A DNA stretch of 64,000 bases from Mucidula mucida (Eukaryota; Basidiomycota; Agaricomycetes; Agaricales; Physalacriaceae): the NCBI GenBank assembly GCA_015501055.1, contig JADNYV010000012.1:124001-188000 (forward strand), read 5' to 3'. The translations under genes and the position numbers were made by a program. The stretch's first letter is position 1; the number at the start of each line of letters is the position of its first letter. Of this stretch, positions 1 through 12,333 are shown piece by piece. The notes under the pieces are model-generated. The model did not search any database. It was not told where the DNA came from and saw only the letters and a program-made list of their open reading frames with translations.

Positions 1-2537
1 TGCGTTTTCGTTCAACATGGGTATGCTATCCATGTACTCTCGCCCAGTCAGGAAGTCCTAGATCGCGATAATCAACCCAGTATCAGAACCAATCATAGCA
101 CAGGTACGAACCATCAAAGAGTCAGCGATATGGTCACGGCACCTCTATAAGCCTCGTCTTTATAGGTCTCCTTGATGACCAAAGAGTCCACAACAGTGGT
201 CAACCAACTAACCAGCTCGTAGAGGTACATGCTTGGACTGTTGTCTCTCCTTGTCGGTGTCCAGTCGTACTCAGACAGGCCGAAAAAGTCATTCAGCTTT
301 GAGCTTATAACGCCGTTGATGCGCGCCAACGCCCGGGACAACGTGCTCTCGAACGAGTTGGATGCCGTCAATCGGATTGTGCCTCCTCGCTGGGCAGATC
401 TGATGAGTAGAATGAGACACAGAGGAGCAGACTTGCAAGCCACAGGTCGTACCGGAGATTTGTCAGAGAACGTTCAAGCTCCACGCATGCTACTTGAAAG
501 TGCTCAAGATTGGTCACAATCTGAGCTACCTGTGTTATGATTGATGTTCCAGCAAGGCGCTTCCCAACTGCGATACTGATGTTCTGAGTTAGCAGACTGT
601 CTAGAGACTGATCCAATGTTAGTGCAATGCTAATCTTGAATGAAGCCTGAACTAATTACCTTGCTCAGAAGTTCGTCAATGTTCCGATGATGTTGTGAGA
701 CGCCCTCCACAAAGGCGTAAAATTTTTGGATGAAACCACGAATCTGAAACAATTGAAGCTAGCAAAGAGAAACAGCAAGCATTCCGTACATCTTGGCAAC
801 ATAGGTAGAAGGTTTGGGACCATGGAAGATTGACCGGCAAAGGAGACCTGTAGACGTTGAGGACTGGGTGAGACCAAAAAGGTTCAAACGCACTCTCGAA
901 TGGCGGTCCGTTCTTTTTCGCTCAACCAGACCACTTCTAATATGGCCGTCACTTCATTAGTGGCTTCCAACATCATCGGTATATGGTCGTCTTGTTGTAT
1001 AATCTATCATAGTAAATGTATCAGTAATACGCCACAGAGACAGGGGAAGACTGACGCTTTCGAATCGTTTGCTAAATTGTGTTTCCAAAAGTTTTGTGTA
1101 CTTCTCGAAAAGGACCATGATAAATGCGTTTAGAGAAGTTGTCGAGTAGAATGGAGACTATGAAGAAGATTAATTTGAGCGAGGCGTACGATGAACAGGA
1201 TTCACGAACATCAACAGTCATTATGAAGCTGATGAGACTTTCTTTGACGCGCAGAAATGCATCGGGATCTGTTTCTAGACGGAGAGCAGTCTCAATGGCT
1301 GACGTTAAACGAGTCATGATTGCGTCCCAAAGATCCTCAATGTCGCGCTCAGAACGGAACGAGCCTGTCGTTTCGAGTACGTGACTTTCTACAATGAAGA
1401 AGCCGGATATTTCTTGCATCAAAGTTGGTAAGGAAGCGATTGGGAGCGGGTTGGGGAGAATGAGGTCGGATTGCGCCTTCAATGTGCATGAGCATATACA
1501 TTATAGCAATGATTTCTGAACCGACCTTTCTGTCTGCCTGATAGGAGCGTCGAAGTTCGTCCAATGAGTCGAGAGCGGTATAAATATGTATACATTCAAA
1601 CAATGGTTTGAAGTCAATCTTTAGCTCATCAGTGTTCAAGACGTCAACTAGAGAGTTGTTCAAATTCCAATGTAAAGACAAGGATGATATACGCTTACAC
1701 TCGTTCTTCTCGTGGGTGACGAGCTCCACCGCACTTCCGACACGGCTCATGCGAATAAGAGGGTCCTTTTCGCGTCTTGCTCGCCACCGACGTGAACGTG
1801 TTTCCATGCCTTCTAATGCAATGTGACCGACTTGGCCGCTGTTGTTTCGTATCTCCAACAGCCATTGTTTCATTGACGCGGTCACTGCATCCTTGATCTG
1901 GCCGCGCAGTGAGGGCAGAGAGGAAAGCAGATGCTGGTAGAAGGGTGTCTGGAGTAGCAAGGATGGTGGGATGCTTTGGATATCGTCGATGCACTGGTTG
2001 GACAAGTCAGCAAGGGCGTCGAAACAGCGACGGCGGACAGACCCTCAGTGCACTCCAGTACTTGCCCTCCCGCACCATCTCGCCGACTCGATACACAACG
2101 TCTAGCACTCGGAGGCATGCTTGAAGCGTATCGATAGCCTCGTCGAGATTAGCGGCGGTCTTCTTGGACTGCAGCAGATTGCGTTTCTTTTCGACAAGAC
2201 CGCGTCCGAGCTGGGACACGCTTGTATCCAAGGTCGCAATGTTCTTCTTCATCTGCTCTGTGTAGTCCTTGACCGAGAAAAGGGTCGAAACCGACGAGAT
2301 AAAGTCCTGGTAATTGTCGCTGCATATTTTCTCTATTTCCTGGTCTTTGGACTCGATGAGGCCTTGGACGGTGCGTAGGAATGCCTCTTGCTGGCGGCCA
2401 GTGTGAATCTGCTTGATGATGGGGCCGAGCTGCTCAAGGTTCTCTGTCGAGGACGATGGATCAAGTAGATGGATCTGCTGCAACTGTTGGTCAATGCTCT
2501 CCTGCGTATACACCTGCACTCGTCGACGCGGAGGCAT
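1..2537 (-). CDS. SEC15: Exocyst complex subunit Sec15 (3' end outside window)
   Basis: Rod-like exocyst subunit that links the Rab GTPase on secretory vesicles to the tethering complex at the plasma membrane. The first exon, read leftwards from the ATG at 2537, carries the Sec15 N-terminal coiled-coil region (DNYQDFISSVSTLFSVKDY). Later exons hold the conserved blocks NQCIDDIQSIPPSLLLQTPF, the REKDPLIRMSRVG stretch and, near the left edge, YLYELVSWLTTVVDSLVIK followed by DFLTGREY. At least six short GT..AG introns separate the exons, and the C-terminus lies beyond base 1. Two frame breaks are seen. Near base 134 one base is missing between RGAV and the DHIADSLM block. Near 2030 the frame slips between YWSALR and DALADLSN with no usable intron. 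It is head-to-head with the phosphatase gene, 160 bp between start codons. Family assignment is firm; exact exon ends are not. Confidence 0.93.
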
Positions 2538-2697
2538 TGTGGGTACTATTATAGCCTCGGTGGCTATGCTAACTTGGAACGACCATCATCGGGCCGAAAC
2601 TCCGACTATTTCTCCGAGCGAAAGGCCGAACGAATTATTCTCTCCTGACTCTTGCCTTGAGTCTTGACGATCATCTGCTGTATAGAATCTTTTAGAT

Positions 2698-3777
2698 ATG
2701 CCTACCACCACTTTCCACGTCGATGCCCTGTGAGTCAATACATGGATTTTCTGATACTCTCTGACACAGAGTAGTCTTTTCGATATGGATGGAACACTCG
2801 TAGATTCCACCGCCGGCGTTGAGGGTGCTTGGGAGCTGTTTAAAGAAAAGTACCCGTCCATCGATATCGACCACGTCCTCAGTTGTTCGTACACTCATCT
2901 TTGCTATTCTATTTGGTCATCCATAATGCTATCACAGCGGCTCATGGCGTCCGAACCGTCGAGAACCTGAAGAACTACTGTGGACTCACAGATCCAGATG
3001 AATTGGAGGTATATGGTTACTTCTTCCTCTTCGCTGTGTCCTGAATTGGTATCCAGAGTGAAGCCGAACGCTTCGAGACCAGCATTGTCACCTCTGCTTC
3101 CGCTAATGGGAGAAGGGGCATCGTCCTTCTTCCTGGTGTATCCACGGCTCTCGAAGAGGTACGTCCATCTAATCATCGAATGACGCGTCTTGTGTACTGA
3201 CAGCAGCATAGATCTCTTCAGGTCGCTTTCTCCCGAATCCCTGTTGGGCGATCTGCACCTCTGCTACAAAGAAATACGCGACAGCAGCGCTAGGATCTGC
3301 GGGCGTGCCCATCCCAGACGTCTTCGTCACTTCCGAAGACGTACAACAGGGCAAGCCATTGTAAGCACCCTCGACATTCTCGCCCCTCTACAATCTTCAA
3401 CCATGCGAATCTCTCAACCAGTCCGGATCCATACCTTCTTGGGGCCGAAAAGTGCGGTTACAAGCCCGAAAACTGTACGTTCGATACTGCTTCGGATTTT
3501 GACCTATGTTCAATCTTGCACTTAGGTGTTGTGTTTGAGGACGCACCGGCAGGCATTCGGAGTGGAAAGGCCGCTGGATGCAAAACCATCGGTTTCCTCA
3601 CAACCCACAGCAGAAAGCAAATGGAAGCCACACAACCGGACTTTTTGGTACCAAACTTGGCCAGGTATGCATATACCTCCTGATAGTCGAGCAGTGGTTG
3701 ATTGTGATGCCATTTCCAGTGTCTCGCTTCGTCGCACTGAGTCCGGAGTCGAAGTCACGGTTACCACCGATCTATAG
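2698..3777 (+). CDS. HAD-family phosphatase, glycerol-3-phosphatase-like
   Basis: Soluble HAD-superfamily hydrolase of the GPP/HOR2 type, which in yeasts converts glycerol 3-phosphate to glycerol during osmoadaptation. A tiny first exon (MPTTTFHVDAL) is joined by an intron ending at about 2773 to the motif I exon LFDMDGTLVDS, which has the catalytic aspartates. Later exons give the cap region, the motif II segment (WAICTSATKKYA), then DPYLLGAEKCGY and the motif IV acidic pair in VVFEDAPAGIRSGKAAG. Six introns of about 50-90 bp fit GT..AG rules. The deduced protein is about 240-250 residues, normal for the family. It converges on the long alpha/beta hydrolase gene 194 bp downstream. Substrate is inferred from resemblance; other sugar-phosphate phosphatases of the same family cannot be excluded. 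Confidence 0.85.
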
Positions 3778-3971
3778 ATAATGTAGATTTTCTAGACCTA
3801 GATGTGTTTATCCAAGTCACCAATACGTGCCCACACCCATAGAGGTCTCAATAAAGAAACATAATATTAATTCTCTGTTCACGACGGGTAACAGAAATGG
3901 AAGTCTATGATTGACCTATGTAGTCCGTTGTAAAAGTCCATTGTCAAGAGTCCCAAAACTGAAGGAATGGT

Positions 3972-6900
3972 CTATTTACTTCCTGTATCGACACCCGAGC
4001 TTGATGAAGCGGTCGTCTTCTCCCTATCGATGATTCCCATCTTTCCTCCTGTATTCTTAATAGCTTCGGTTACATGCCTTGAACCGTTTGCTGCCTTCTT
4101 CGTACTTTCCCGCATAAAATACCTGTCGCCGAGTGTCAGATATTTCCCAGGTGATGGAGTACCGTAACCGTACCCAACCAAAACATCCCATATCCTGAGC
4201 CCGTGCATAGGTATAATATGTGTACGAACTTGCTGCTCAGACACAGATTGTCGAGGAGGACGAACAGGGTCGTCATCAGGATCGAACGCAGCCCGTATCA
4301 CGTCCGATCTCTTCATTCTGGGAATCGTTTCGTGGGTAATCGGCGCCGTATGGTAAATGCTCTTCTTCAGTAGAGCTAAGGCCTCCTTCTGTGTTATTGA
4401 TTTAGCGTGGACAGACACGTAAGAAACGGCGAGCTTGAACGCACAGTGTCTCTGCGTTTCGCAATAGAGCTAGGTGGCGGTGACTCGTTTTCCAGGTCCA
4501 AAGGCCCCCATCGCCTGTCCTCCTGGATTGTCCGAGCCATAGAGTCCTCCGAGGGGCTCTTGGTATGGGACGCATTCCTTTCTCGCATGTTGGGCCGCAA
4601 AGGTTGAGACGCAGTGATGAGGCCTTGTTCGCGTGCATGCTCAAGCATCCTGTGCGCTTTGGCTTCCAGCTTCTGTCTCTTTTTCACCGCCTTCTTGGCC
4701 GTTTGACGATAGACCTTGTCCCATTCGTTCTGACCGTTAGCCCACCTCATAGCTGGATCTTCCTTGATAAGACCAATCTCCTCGCGGCGTAGCTGGAGTA
4801 CCTCGAGATCTTCCTTAGGCTCCATTGGTCGCGTATGTCCGTGAATGTCGACCCGCTCGCGAATCATTGTAACATCTGGGACATCTCGCTTCATAACGAA
4901 ACAGTTAGCGGTTTGGCAAGCAAGGAAAGAAACGACGGACCTTGCCAGTCGCGGGGCTGATGTTATTCTTTACGTCCCCGTCTTCGGCAACACCTTTCTC
5001 TATGGCATGGGCGAGCGTGTCGACTTCTTGCTGGAATAACTTAATGTCTTCCGCCGGTTCTCCATTCTGGGTCTGCACGTGCTGTTTGGCATTGTCCTCC
5101 TTCTTGCCCATTCTTTTGAATATGGATCGTTTGCTACGTGTGCTGCCATATGTATGATGATCTGAAATGTCCGTGGGCGGTCTGTGCAGTTCCGGGAAAG
5201 GATTTCGGTCTAAATGTTCCTCATCATGGTCCGTAACATGTTTAACAAACTCCGCAATAGATCTGTAGGCATAACTGGCCTAGAAATGCATTGATATGTC
5301 AGTTATCACCCTGGACAGACAGGAAAGAGTGCTTACACATTGTGTGAAAGTGAACACTGTCAAGACATGGCACATTCCTGAGGAGATGAATGTCAACAGG
5401 AATTTGAGAAGTGGTTTATCGAATACATACCATCGAAGACTTGGAGATGAACCTGAATAAGAATAGTTTAGCGACTGCTGTGGATACGGCAAAGACGCAC
5501 CTTAGTCGGGGTCGTGAATTTCTTCGCATTCTCCCTCTGTCGTGGGTTACCTCTCAAGACACCCTCCCGAACGGGATACTCGGCAGGATGTGCTGCACGA
5601 TGGGCGATGTACATGATTTCATCGCGCAATACCTCCCCATCACCTGCGATGATATACAAAGGGGGTAGATTTCCCAGTGATCCCTGAAGTAGTGGGGAGA
5701 CAAGCGGGTGGGTCAATTGTCTGAAATGAAGTATGAATCACCGTAAAGCTGATCTGAAGAAACATACTCTGTTGTCGCGTAAAGCTGGATTTGCGAACAT
5801 AGTTCCAGCGGTGTAGCGTTGGGATCCTTCATGAGCACTTTCGGTGGAAGGGGTTCTAGTGCCTCATTATATTGGATCTTGCTTGGGCCAGCTTCATTGG
5901 GTTCGTGGGGAAGAGGGGATTCAGGGCGGCCATCGCGCAACATCGCGTCCTGACTTTGAACTCCTTGCCGATCAGCATCGACCTTTGCTGTTTCTTTTTC
6001 CAGCCTCTCCACGCTAGGCTTGAGAGTATCGGCGTGTCCTGGTTTGGGCGGAGAGTTTGAAATGGTGGTTCTAACGCGCCCCGTTGACGACGGTAGCAAA
6101 TCGACCGGCCAAAGCGTCGACGGCTTTGCAAGAAAGCCGTACGGTGGAATGATGTCCTGCAGATTATCTGAGTTTGCACACTTCCTGTCAAGAGGAGTAA
6201 TTACCGTTGGGGTGTTGTTCATCACACTAGGCAGACTGTGCGTGAGATCCACCCATGGACTTATAAGAACCGCGCCCGCAGGCATTGGAAGTCCCATATC
6301 GCGGAGCAGCGTCAGAAGTGTGAGCGAGAGGCCACCGCCAGCCGAATCGCCCGCAAACACGATCTTGGAGGAAGGGATGGCCTTGTGGAGGGCACTGGGT
6401 GGAGGTTGGATGAGATAAAGATCTTGGGAGACGTTAGAGTGAGTTCAGCCATTGAGCAATTGCACGCACATGCAGCAAGGATATCTTGTATTGGACAAGG
6501 CCAAGGGTATTGCGGTGCTTTTCTTAGTCGACGTTCAATGACAGTGAGGTGAGATGACCAAAAGAATCACCGATAGTTGACAGCGAACGCACGTCCTTTG
6601 AACTTGCGCGCTGATGACAAATTTAGTGATGTACTGGATGGAGGGTATGCACGTACCATATCGAATTATTTGGTAGCGATGGGTATCTTTGGTGTGATTC
6701 AGAACATAATAAACGATACTAAGCAGACGAATATACTTATGGACCCCCAAAAGTAACCGCCTGTACGAGTGGATTGTTAGTCTGCAACGAAGCTTGGAAA
6801 GAGTTCGTTACCGCCATGTATGTAGAGCTGAAGGACGTCATGTTAGTGGGATCCATGGACGAGAGGCACCAGCGTACCATAACCCTGTCCAAAGACTCCA

Positions 6901-7568
6901 TTCGCAAAATATCCTCTTCTGTATCAGACAGCTTGGGAGTACTGTCGATCTTGGCTTCACTCAGATACTCTTTTTCCGTGATCCATTCCGCGTCTATCCC
7001 GTCCATACCGCGGACCTGCCACCATCGTTCGCCGCCAACGACATGCTTCAGTTCTTCTGGCCCAAACCAGTCAATCAAAATGTCTGCGGCACGGTTGCAC
7101 GAGGTAAGGGGAATGAGAACGGGTGCCACAGCTGCCCAGTAAGGCGCGGGAACGTGGGTATTGGTGCTGTTGATGAGTGAGAGTAGATGCGAGGTGGTCA
7201 AAGACGACGTACAATGCTTGCAGTGATTCAACGGTGTTCTTGGTTCCCATTTCAATGAATGCTTCAAGAAGTGAGTACGCGACGCGTGGGAACACGTGAA
7301 TTCTTCAATTACCCTTTACGATGTGGAATGCCCTAATGGAAATGAGACAAGAGACAAGGGTATGTTTTGTCAAGCGCACTCGTCGAAGAAGATGTTGTCC
7401 TTGGAGTCCTCCTCCTTCTCGCCATTCTTGAATTTCTCGGCTTTCCGCTTTCCATGGGCGAAGAAAGTCTTTATAGCAACTGGCGACTGCTAAGAAACCG
7501 TGGCAAGTAGACTATTCTGACTTACCGGGTGTGATATGGACTGCAGAGGAGACTGTGGATACAGTCAT
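3972..7568 (-). CDS. Large HSL-type alpha/beta hydrolase with C-terminal extension
   Basis: Putative esterase/lipase of the hormone-sensitive-lipase (alpha/beta hydrolase 3) group. It was assembled from about 15 exons. The start is ATG 7568 (MTVSTVSSAVHITP), followed by an exon whose VPAPYW..VLIPL region is conserved in basidiomycete members. The oxyanion-hole motif LYIHGGGYFWGS is split by an intron. The nucleophile elbow is FAGDSAGGG near 6350. The candidate acid is in AGDGEVLRDE and the histidine in FDGMCHVLTVF, so a full Ser-Asp-His triad is visible. Between nucleophile and acid lies a roughly 100-residue polar insert (about 5800-6060) with Pro/Glu/Lys-rich sequence. After the hydrolase fold comes a basic, probably disordered extension of about 300 residues, ending at 3972. 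All joins used here keep frame. No signal peptide is seen, so it is probably intracellular. Substrate unknown. Confidence 0.88.
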
Positions 7569-8061
7569 GGTGAGGGAAGGGCGGTTGTATAGCGGTGGGG
7601 TTTAAACGTGGTTGAAGGTAATTAACAAGAAGGATATTGGCAACCGCGCCCTCTGATCGATGACGACAGTGATATGTTATAAACAGATTTTTGAATATAT
7701 ACAATCTTTGGCTAATTTCTGTTCGACCTTCAGCCAACTAACAAGAGGCGTCCACATTGTGCTTCTGACGCGCAAAATGTGACCACTTTTGAGGGAATCA
7801 AATGAAAAAGCAGCTTTTCACCTGGAATGTCGACAATTCTTGGATCTGCATCGAATACGCGATTGAATCCGTACATACTCATTCAAAGGCTCCTTTTGAG
7901 GCCGCACTGGCGTACTGATCTTTCCACCCTTTGAGCTGTCAGCCAAATGGGGGAATGTGAAGAGCAAACGGCGTGGGAATTTGTGAATATTCTTTTACGT
8001 TCCGGCGTGGTTCCGGCTTTCGCTTGCTTGCAGCCTCCATCGTCCCACCTGTCGCCTTTCT
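7569..8061. other. Divergent intergenic region, hydrolase / alpha-tubulin
   Basis: About 490 bp between the ATG of the minus-strand hydrolase and the putative 5'UTR intron of the first alpha-tubulin gene. No convincing open frame or repeat was seen. It presumably holds both promoters and the tubulin transcription start. Confidence 0.5.
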
Positions 8062-8131
8062 GTAAGTATATCGCAATCCCGCCGCCGTCGGTGACGATGA
8101 GCTACGTCGTATACTGACAGTGCCTTCACAG
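8062..8131 (+). other. Putative 5'UTR intron of alpha-tubulin gene 1
   Basis: A 70-bp segment starts with the consensus donor GTAAGT, has a branch-like TACTGAC at about 8112-8118 and ends in CACAG, 21 bp before the tubulin ATG. It looks like a spliced leader intron. cDNA would settle it. Confidence 0.6.
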
Positions 8132-8152
8132 TACTCATTTCTTTTTCCCACT

Positions 8153-9875
8153 ATGCGTGAAGTCATCTCGGTACACGTTGGTCAGGCTGGTGTCCAGATC
8201 GGCAACGCATGTTGTGAGTGTCGCCCTTCATAGTACATCTCGCCAGCATACAGCGTCGCGATTTATCGCTACAAATACGCGTTATTTCTGTCTGCTTTCT
8301 TTCATCTTTCGTTACTTATCAGATTTGCACAGGGGAGTTGTACACGATTGAGCACGGTCTCAGCGTACGTTGCCTTAATTTAACCAATCGTCTATGGTCT
8401 TTTACACATCCCCCTTATAGCCCGATGGTCGTCTGAAGGAAGGTTCTCCTTCCACCAGCGATGATGGCTTCACCACCTTCTTCTCCGAGACGTCCTCGGG
8501 AAAACACGTGCCCAGATCTCTCTACGTCGACCTCGAGCCCAATGTCATCGACGAAGTCAAGACTGGCACATACAGGAGTCTTTTCCACCCCGAGACTCTC
8601 ATCAATGGAAAGGAGGACGCCGCCAGCAACTGTACGTGGCGAACTCCGATCTATTTGCGTTGTTTAAACGTTTTGCAGATGCTCGTGGCCACTACACAAT
8701 CGGCAAGGAAATGATTGACACTGTGTTGGACAAGGTCCGCCGCCTAGCCGACAATTGCGCTGGTTTGCAAGGTTTCTTTGTCTTTCATTCTTTCGGCGGT
8801 GGAACCGGCTCCGGCTTGGGGGCTCTCATTCTGGAGCGTCTCTCCACTGACTATGGCAAGAAGTCGAAGCTGGAGTTCAGTGTCTACCCTGCCCCATCCC
8901 TTGCCAACTCGGTTGTTGAGCCTTATAACTCTGTTTTGACGACCCACACCACGTTGGAACATTCTGACTGTTCTTTCATGGTGAGGTGGAATTTACGCGT
9001 CGAAAGAAATTCTCATTCAATCTCTTCTGCCTAGGTCGATAACGAGGCTATTTATGATATCTGCAAGAAGAACTTGAACATTGCCTCGCCCGGCTTGACG
9101 AACCTTAACAGACTGATCGCCCAAGTCGTTTCTTCTGTCACGGCGTCACTGCGCTTCGATGGCTCGCTCAACGTCGACTTGAACGAGTTCCAGACCAACT
9201 TGGTACCGTAAGCGTGGCCGCTCCTTGCTTGACATGATTTTGATCGACTTTAGCTTCCCTCGTATTCACTTCCCTCTCGCCACTATTGCCCCGATCGTCT
9301 CAGCAGAGAAGGTTCATCATGAGCAGAACTCAGTGGCCGACATGACATTTTCCTGCTTCGAGCCCGGCAACCAGATGGTAAAGTGTGACCCGCGAGAGGG
9401 CAAGTACAGTACGTATTTACACGACCTTATGCGTCGGTGATGAAGGCTGATCGTGTGCCAAGTGGCTTGCGCCTTGTTGTACCGTGGTGATGTTGTTCCC
9501 AAGGACGCCAACATGGCCATCTCCATCATCAAGACCAAGCGCACCATCCAGTTCGTGGACTGGTGTCCTACTGGATTCAAGCTCGGGATTTGCAACGAGC
9601 CTCCCGCCCACGTCCCTGGCGGCGATCTTGCCAAGGTGACGCGCAGCATGTGCATGCTTTCAAACACGACCGCCATCTCCAGTGCATGGAGCCGCCTGGA
9701 TCACAAGTTCGATCTGTTGTATTCCAAGCGTGCCTTTGTTCATTGGTACGTTGGAGAAGGTATGGAGGAGGGCGAGTTCTCTGAGGCTCGAGAAGATCTG
9801 GCGGCATTGGAGAAGGACTATGAGGAGGTCGGGATCGACTCGGCTGATCTTGAGGAAGAGGCTGGAGAGTACTAA
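8153..9875 (+). CDS. TUB1: Alpha-tubulin, copy 1
   Basis: Structural subunit of microtubules, forming heterodimers with beta-tubulin. The ATG at 8153 opens with [20 protein letters not shown], and the exons then follow alpha-tubulin throughout: the nucleotide-binding glycine loop GGGTGSG, the [19 protein letters not shown] region, [25 protein letters not shown] and [18 protein letters not shown]. It ends in an acidic tail closing with Tyr. All six coding introns are about 50-75 bp with clean borders, and the first two positions are shared with the second copy. The frame is intact. Residue 40, the acetylated Lys of animal alpha-tubulin, is Ser here. The normally conserved ATYAP segment reads ATIAP. 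A tandem paralogue follows on the same strand. The TUB1 symbol follows fungal usage; which copy is the true orthologue is not resolved. Confidence 0.97.
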
Positions 9876-10123
9876 ATTCATACGCGATTTTTCTTTTTCC
9901 GCATTCCTCATTTATGACCCACCGGATACAAATTACATCTGAATAATATTGTTCACGCTTTCCGTTGCAGTACTTTTGCATGAATGATTGATTGCCCCGA
10001 ACACGTTGTTGAGTGTGATGTGACGAGTGACTAACAAAATAAATTAGGGCAATCGTGGGTTGACTTTCTCCCAGCGACCGTCGTTGCATCCCCCTTCAGT
10101 TTACTCAGTTTCAGTCGACGAAT

Positions 10124-11928
10124 ATGCGTGAAGTCATTTCTGTTCATGTTGGACAGGCCGGTGTCCAGATTGGTAACGCCTGCTGTGAGTTGCTCCCATT
10201 TTGCCCTTTTTTCGCGTCCAAGCGCGTGCTGACTGCTGCCTAGGGGAGCTCTACACTCTCGAGCATGGCATGAGCGTATGTATCGTTTCGTCGTTCTTGT
10301 TTATACCGTGCTTACCATCTTCTCACAGCCCGACGGTCGTCTCAAGGACAACTCGCCGTCGCACCACGATAGTGGCTTTTCCACGTTCTTTTCCGAGACA
10401 GGCTCAGGAAAACACGTACCCCGCTCGCTCTACGTCGATCTCGAGCCTGGTGCTATCGACGACGTCAAGAGTGGCCCATACAGGTCGCTCTTTCATCCTG
10501 AGACCATGATCACTGGAAAGGAGGATGCCGCGAACAACTGTGCGTCGTTTTTTCTTGATCCTACCTAAATCGATGGCCTTATGCGCCACTTACAGACGCG
10601 CGTGGCCACTACACCGTCGGCAAGGAACTTATCGACCCCGTGATGGACAAGCTCCGTCGCCTCGCTGACAACTGCTCAGGCCTTCAAGGCTTCTTTGTCT
10701 TCCACTCGTTCGGTGGTGGAACTGGTTCTGGTTTCGGTGCTCTCCTCCTTGAGCGCCTCTCCACCGACTATGGCAAAAAGTCCAAGCTGAGTTCTGTGTC
10801 TACCCCGCGCCCCAGTTGTCCAGCTCCGTTGTTGAGCCCTACAACTCTGTCCTAACCACTCACACGACCCTCGAGCACTCTGACTGTTCTTTCATGGTTT
10901 GCATATTTCTTGTTAACACTCTACCTTTCCCTGATCACTCGATCTAGGTTGACAACGAAGCCATCTACGACATCTGCAAGAGCAAGCTGAATGTCGTGTC
11001 CCCCAGCTTCTCCAACCTCAACAGGCTCGTTGCCCAGGTTGTCTCATCCATTACTGCCTCGCTTCGTTTCGACGGTTCGTTGAACGTTGACTTGAACGAG
11101 TTCCAGACCAATTTGGTTCCGTATGTACCCGCCGAGCAATTATTGTCATATTCTCCTAATTTGTTCCTAGGTTCCCCCGTATTCACTTCCCTCTCGCTAC
11201 CTATGCCCCTTTGCTCTCTGCCGAGAAAGCCACCCACGAGCAGAATTCGGTTGCCGAGATGACCTTCGCTTGCTTCGAAGGCGGTAACCAGATGGTCAAG
11301 TGTGACCCCAAGGAGGGCAAATACAGTACGATCTCTCCTCAGCGATTTCTGGACTTCACTAACGTCGCATAGTGGCTTGCGCGCTCCTGTACCGTGGAGA
11401 TGTTGTACCTAAGGATACCTCGGCCGCCGTTGCCTCGATCAAGACAAAGCGGACTATCCAGTTCGTCGATTGGTGTCCTACTGGCTTCAAGGTAGCCAAG
11501 TCTATTTTGCATGAGGAACATGAAATAACATCACTTCCAGCTCGGTGTCTGCAACGAGCCTTCCGCATACGTTCCTGGCGGTGACCTCGCAAAGACCACT
11601 CGCAGTCTTTGCATGTTGTCCAAGTGAGTGACTCCTTGCATTACCCAACTCCATCTGATTTGTGGTAGCACCACCGCCATCGCCGCTGCCTGGAACCGTC
11701 TTGACTACAAATTTGATCTTATGTACTCAAAACGTGCGTTCGTGCACTGGTACGTCGGTGAGGGTATGGAGGAAGTAAGTGTCGCATTTTCTAGAGTAAT
11801 TCTCTTTCTGACATGTCTATCTCTAGGGTGAATTTTCAGAGGCTCGGGAGGATCTTGCTGCCCTGGAAAAGGATTATGAAGAAGTTGGCACAGATTCTGC
11901 CGACGCAGAGGAAGAAGGCGAATACTAG
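10124..11928 (+). CDS. TUB1: Alpha-tubulin, copy 2 (one-base frame break)
   Basis: Second, tandem alpha-tubulin, starting 248 bp after copy 1. It begins [20 protein letters not shown] and shares most intron positions with copy 1, but has extra introns after CPTGFK, after SLCMLSN and after GEGMEE, so it is not a recent duplicate. It keeps GGGTGSG, the LATYAP segment altered in copy 1, and an acidic tail ending EEGEY. Position 40 is again Ser, not Lys. Near base 10789 the frame breaks in the invariant [13 protein letters not shown] region: adding one G restores the family sequence on both sides. Everything downstream is conserved and free of stops in the restored frame, so an assembly error is more likely than a pseudogene. 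If the break is real the product would be truncated at about residue 165. Confidence 0.93.
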
Positions 11929-12333
11929 ATGCCTCAATCATCGCATACCCCTTTCTCCTCATGGCTCTTCATGACTGTTTTGTATAGTGCTCTAACGTTT
12001 TAGTTCTTTCTCATCTTCTTTCATTCTTTGCGGCAATCTTTGTTTAGCGTAAGTTTGTTTTTAAGCAATTTAAATTTCTGTGGAGACGGTCGCCTCGGAG
12101 TGTTGATTTTTGTTTTCTTTAAGAAAAACTCAAGGTTGGCAAGTACCTATGGATGGATGCGTTTGGTGTCCCTTGTAAAGTTCAACCGGCTCAGCGTTCA
12201 GCAATCGCAGTAATCGATTACACAGACCGCATCGATGTTGCTCAAACAGCCCTAACATTTATCCCTACCTCCTGCCGTCATCAAACAATCATTCATTCTC
12301 GGCGAAGCATACGTTGCGCTAGAGTCTAACTAG
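11929..12333. other. Gene-poor 3' flank of alpha-tubulin 2
   Basis: About 400 bp downstream of tubulin copy 2, AT-richer and rich in T-runs near 12100-12125. This is likely the 3'UTR and terminator of the tubulin gene. No gene recognised. Confidence 0.5.
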
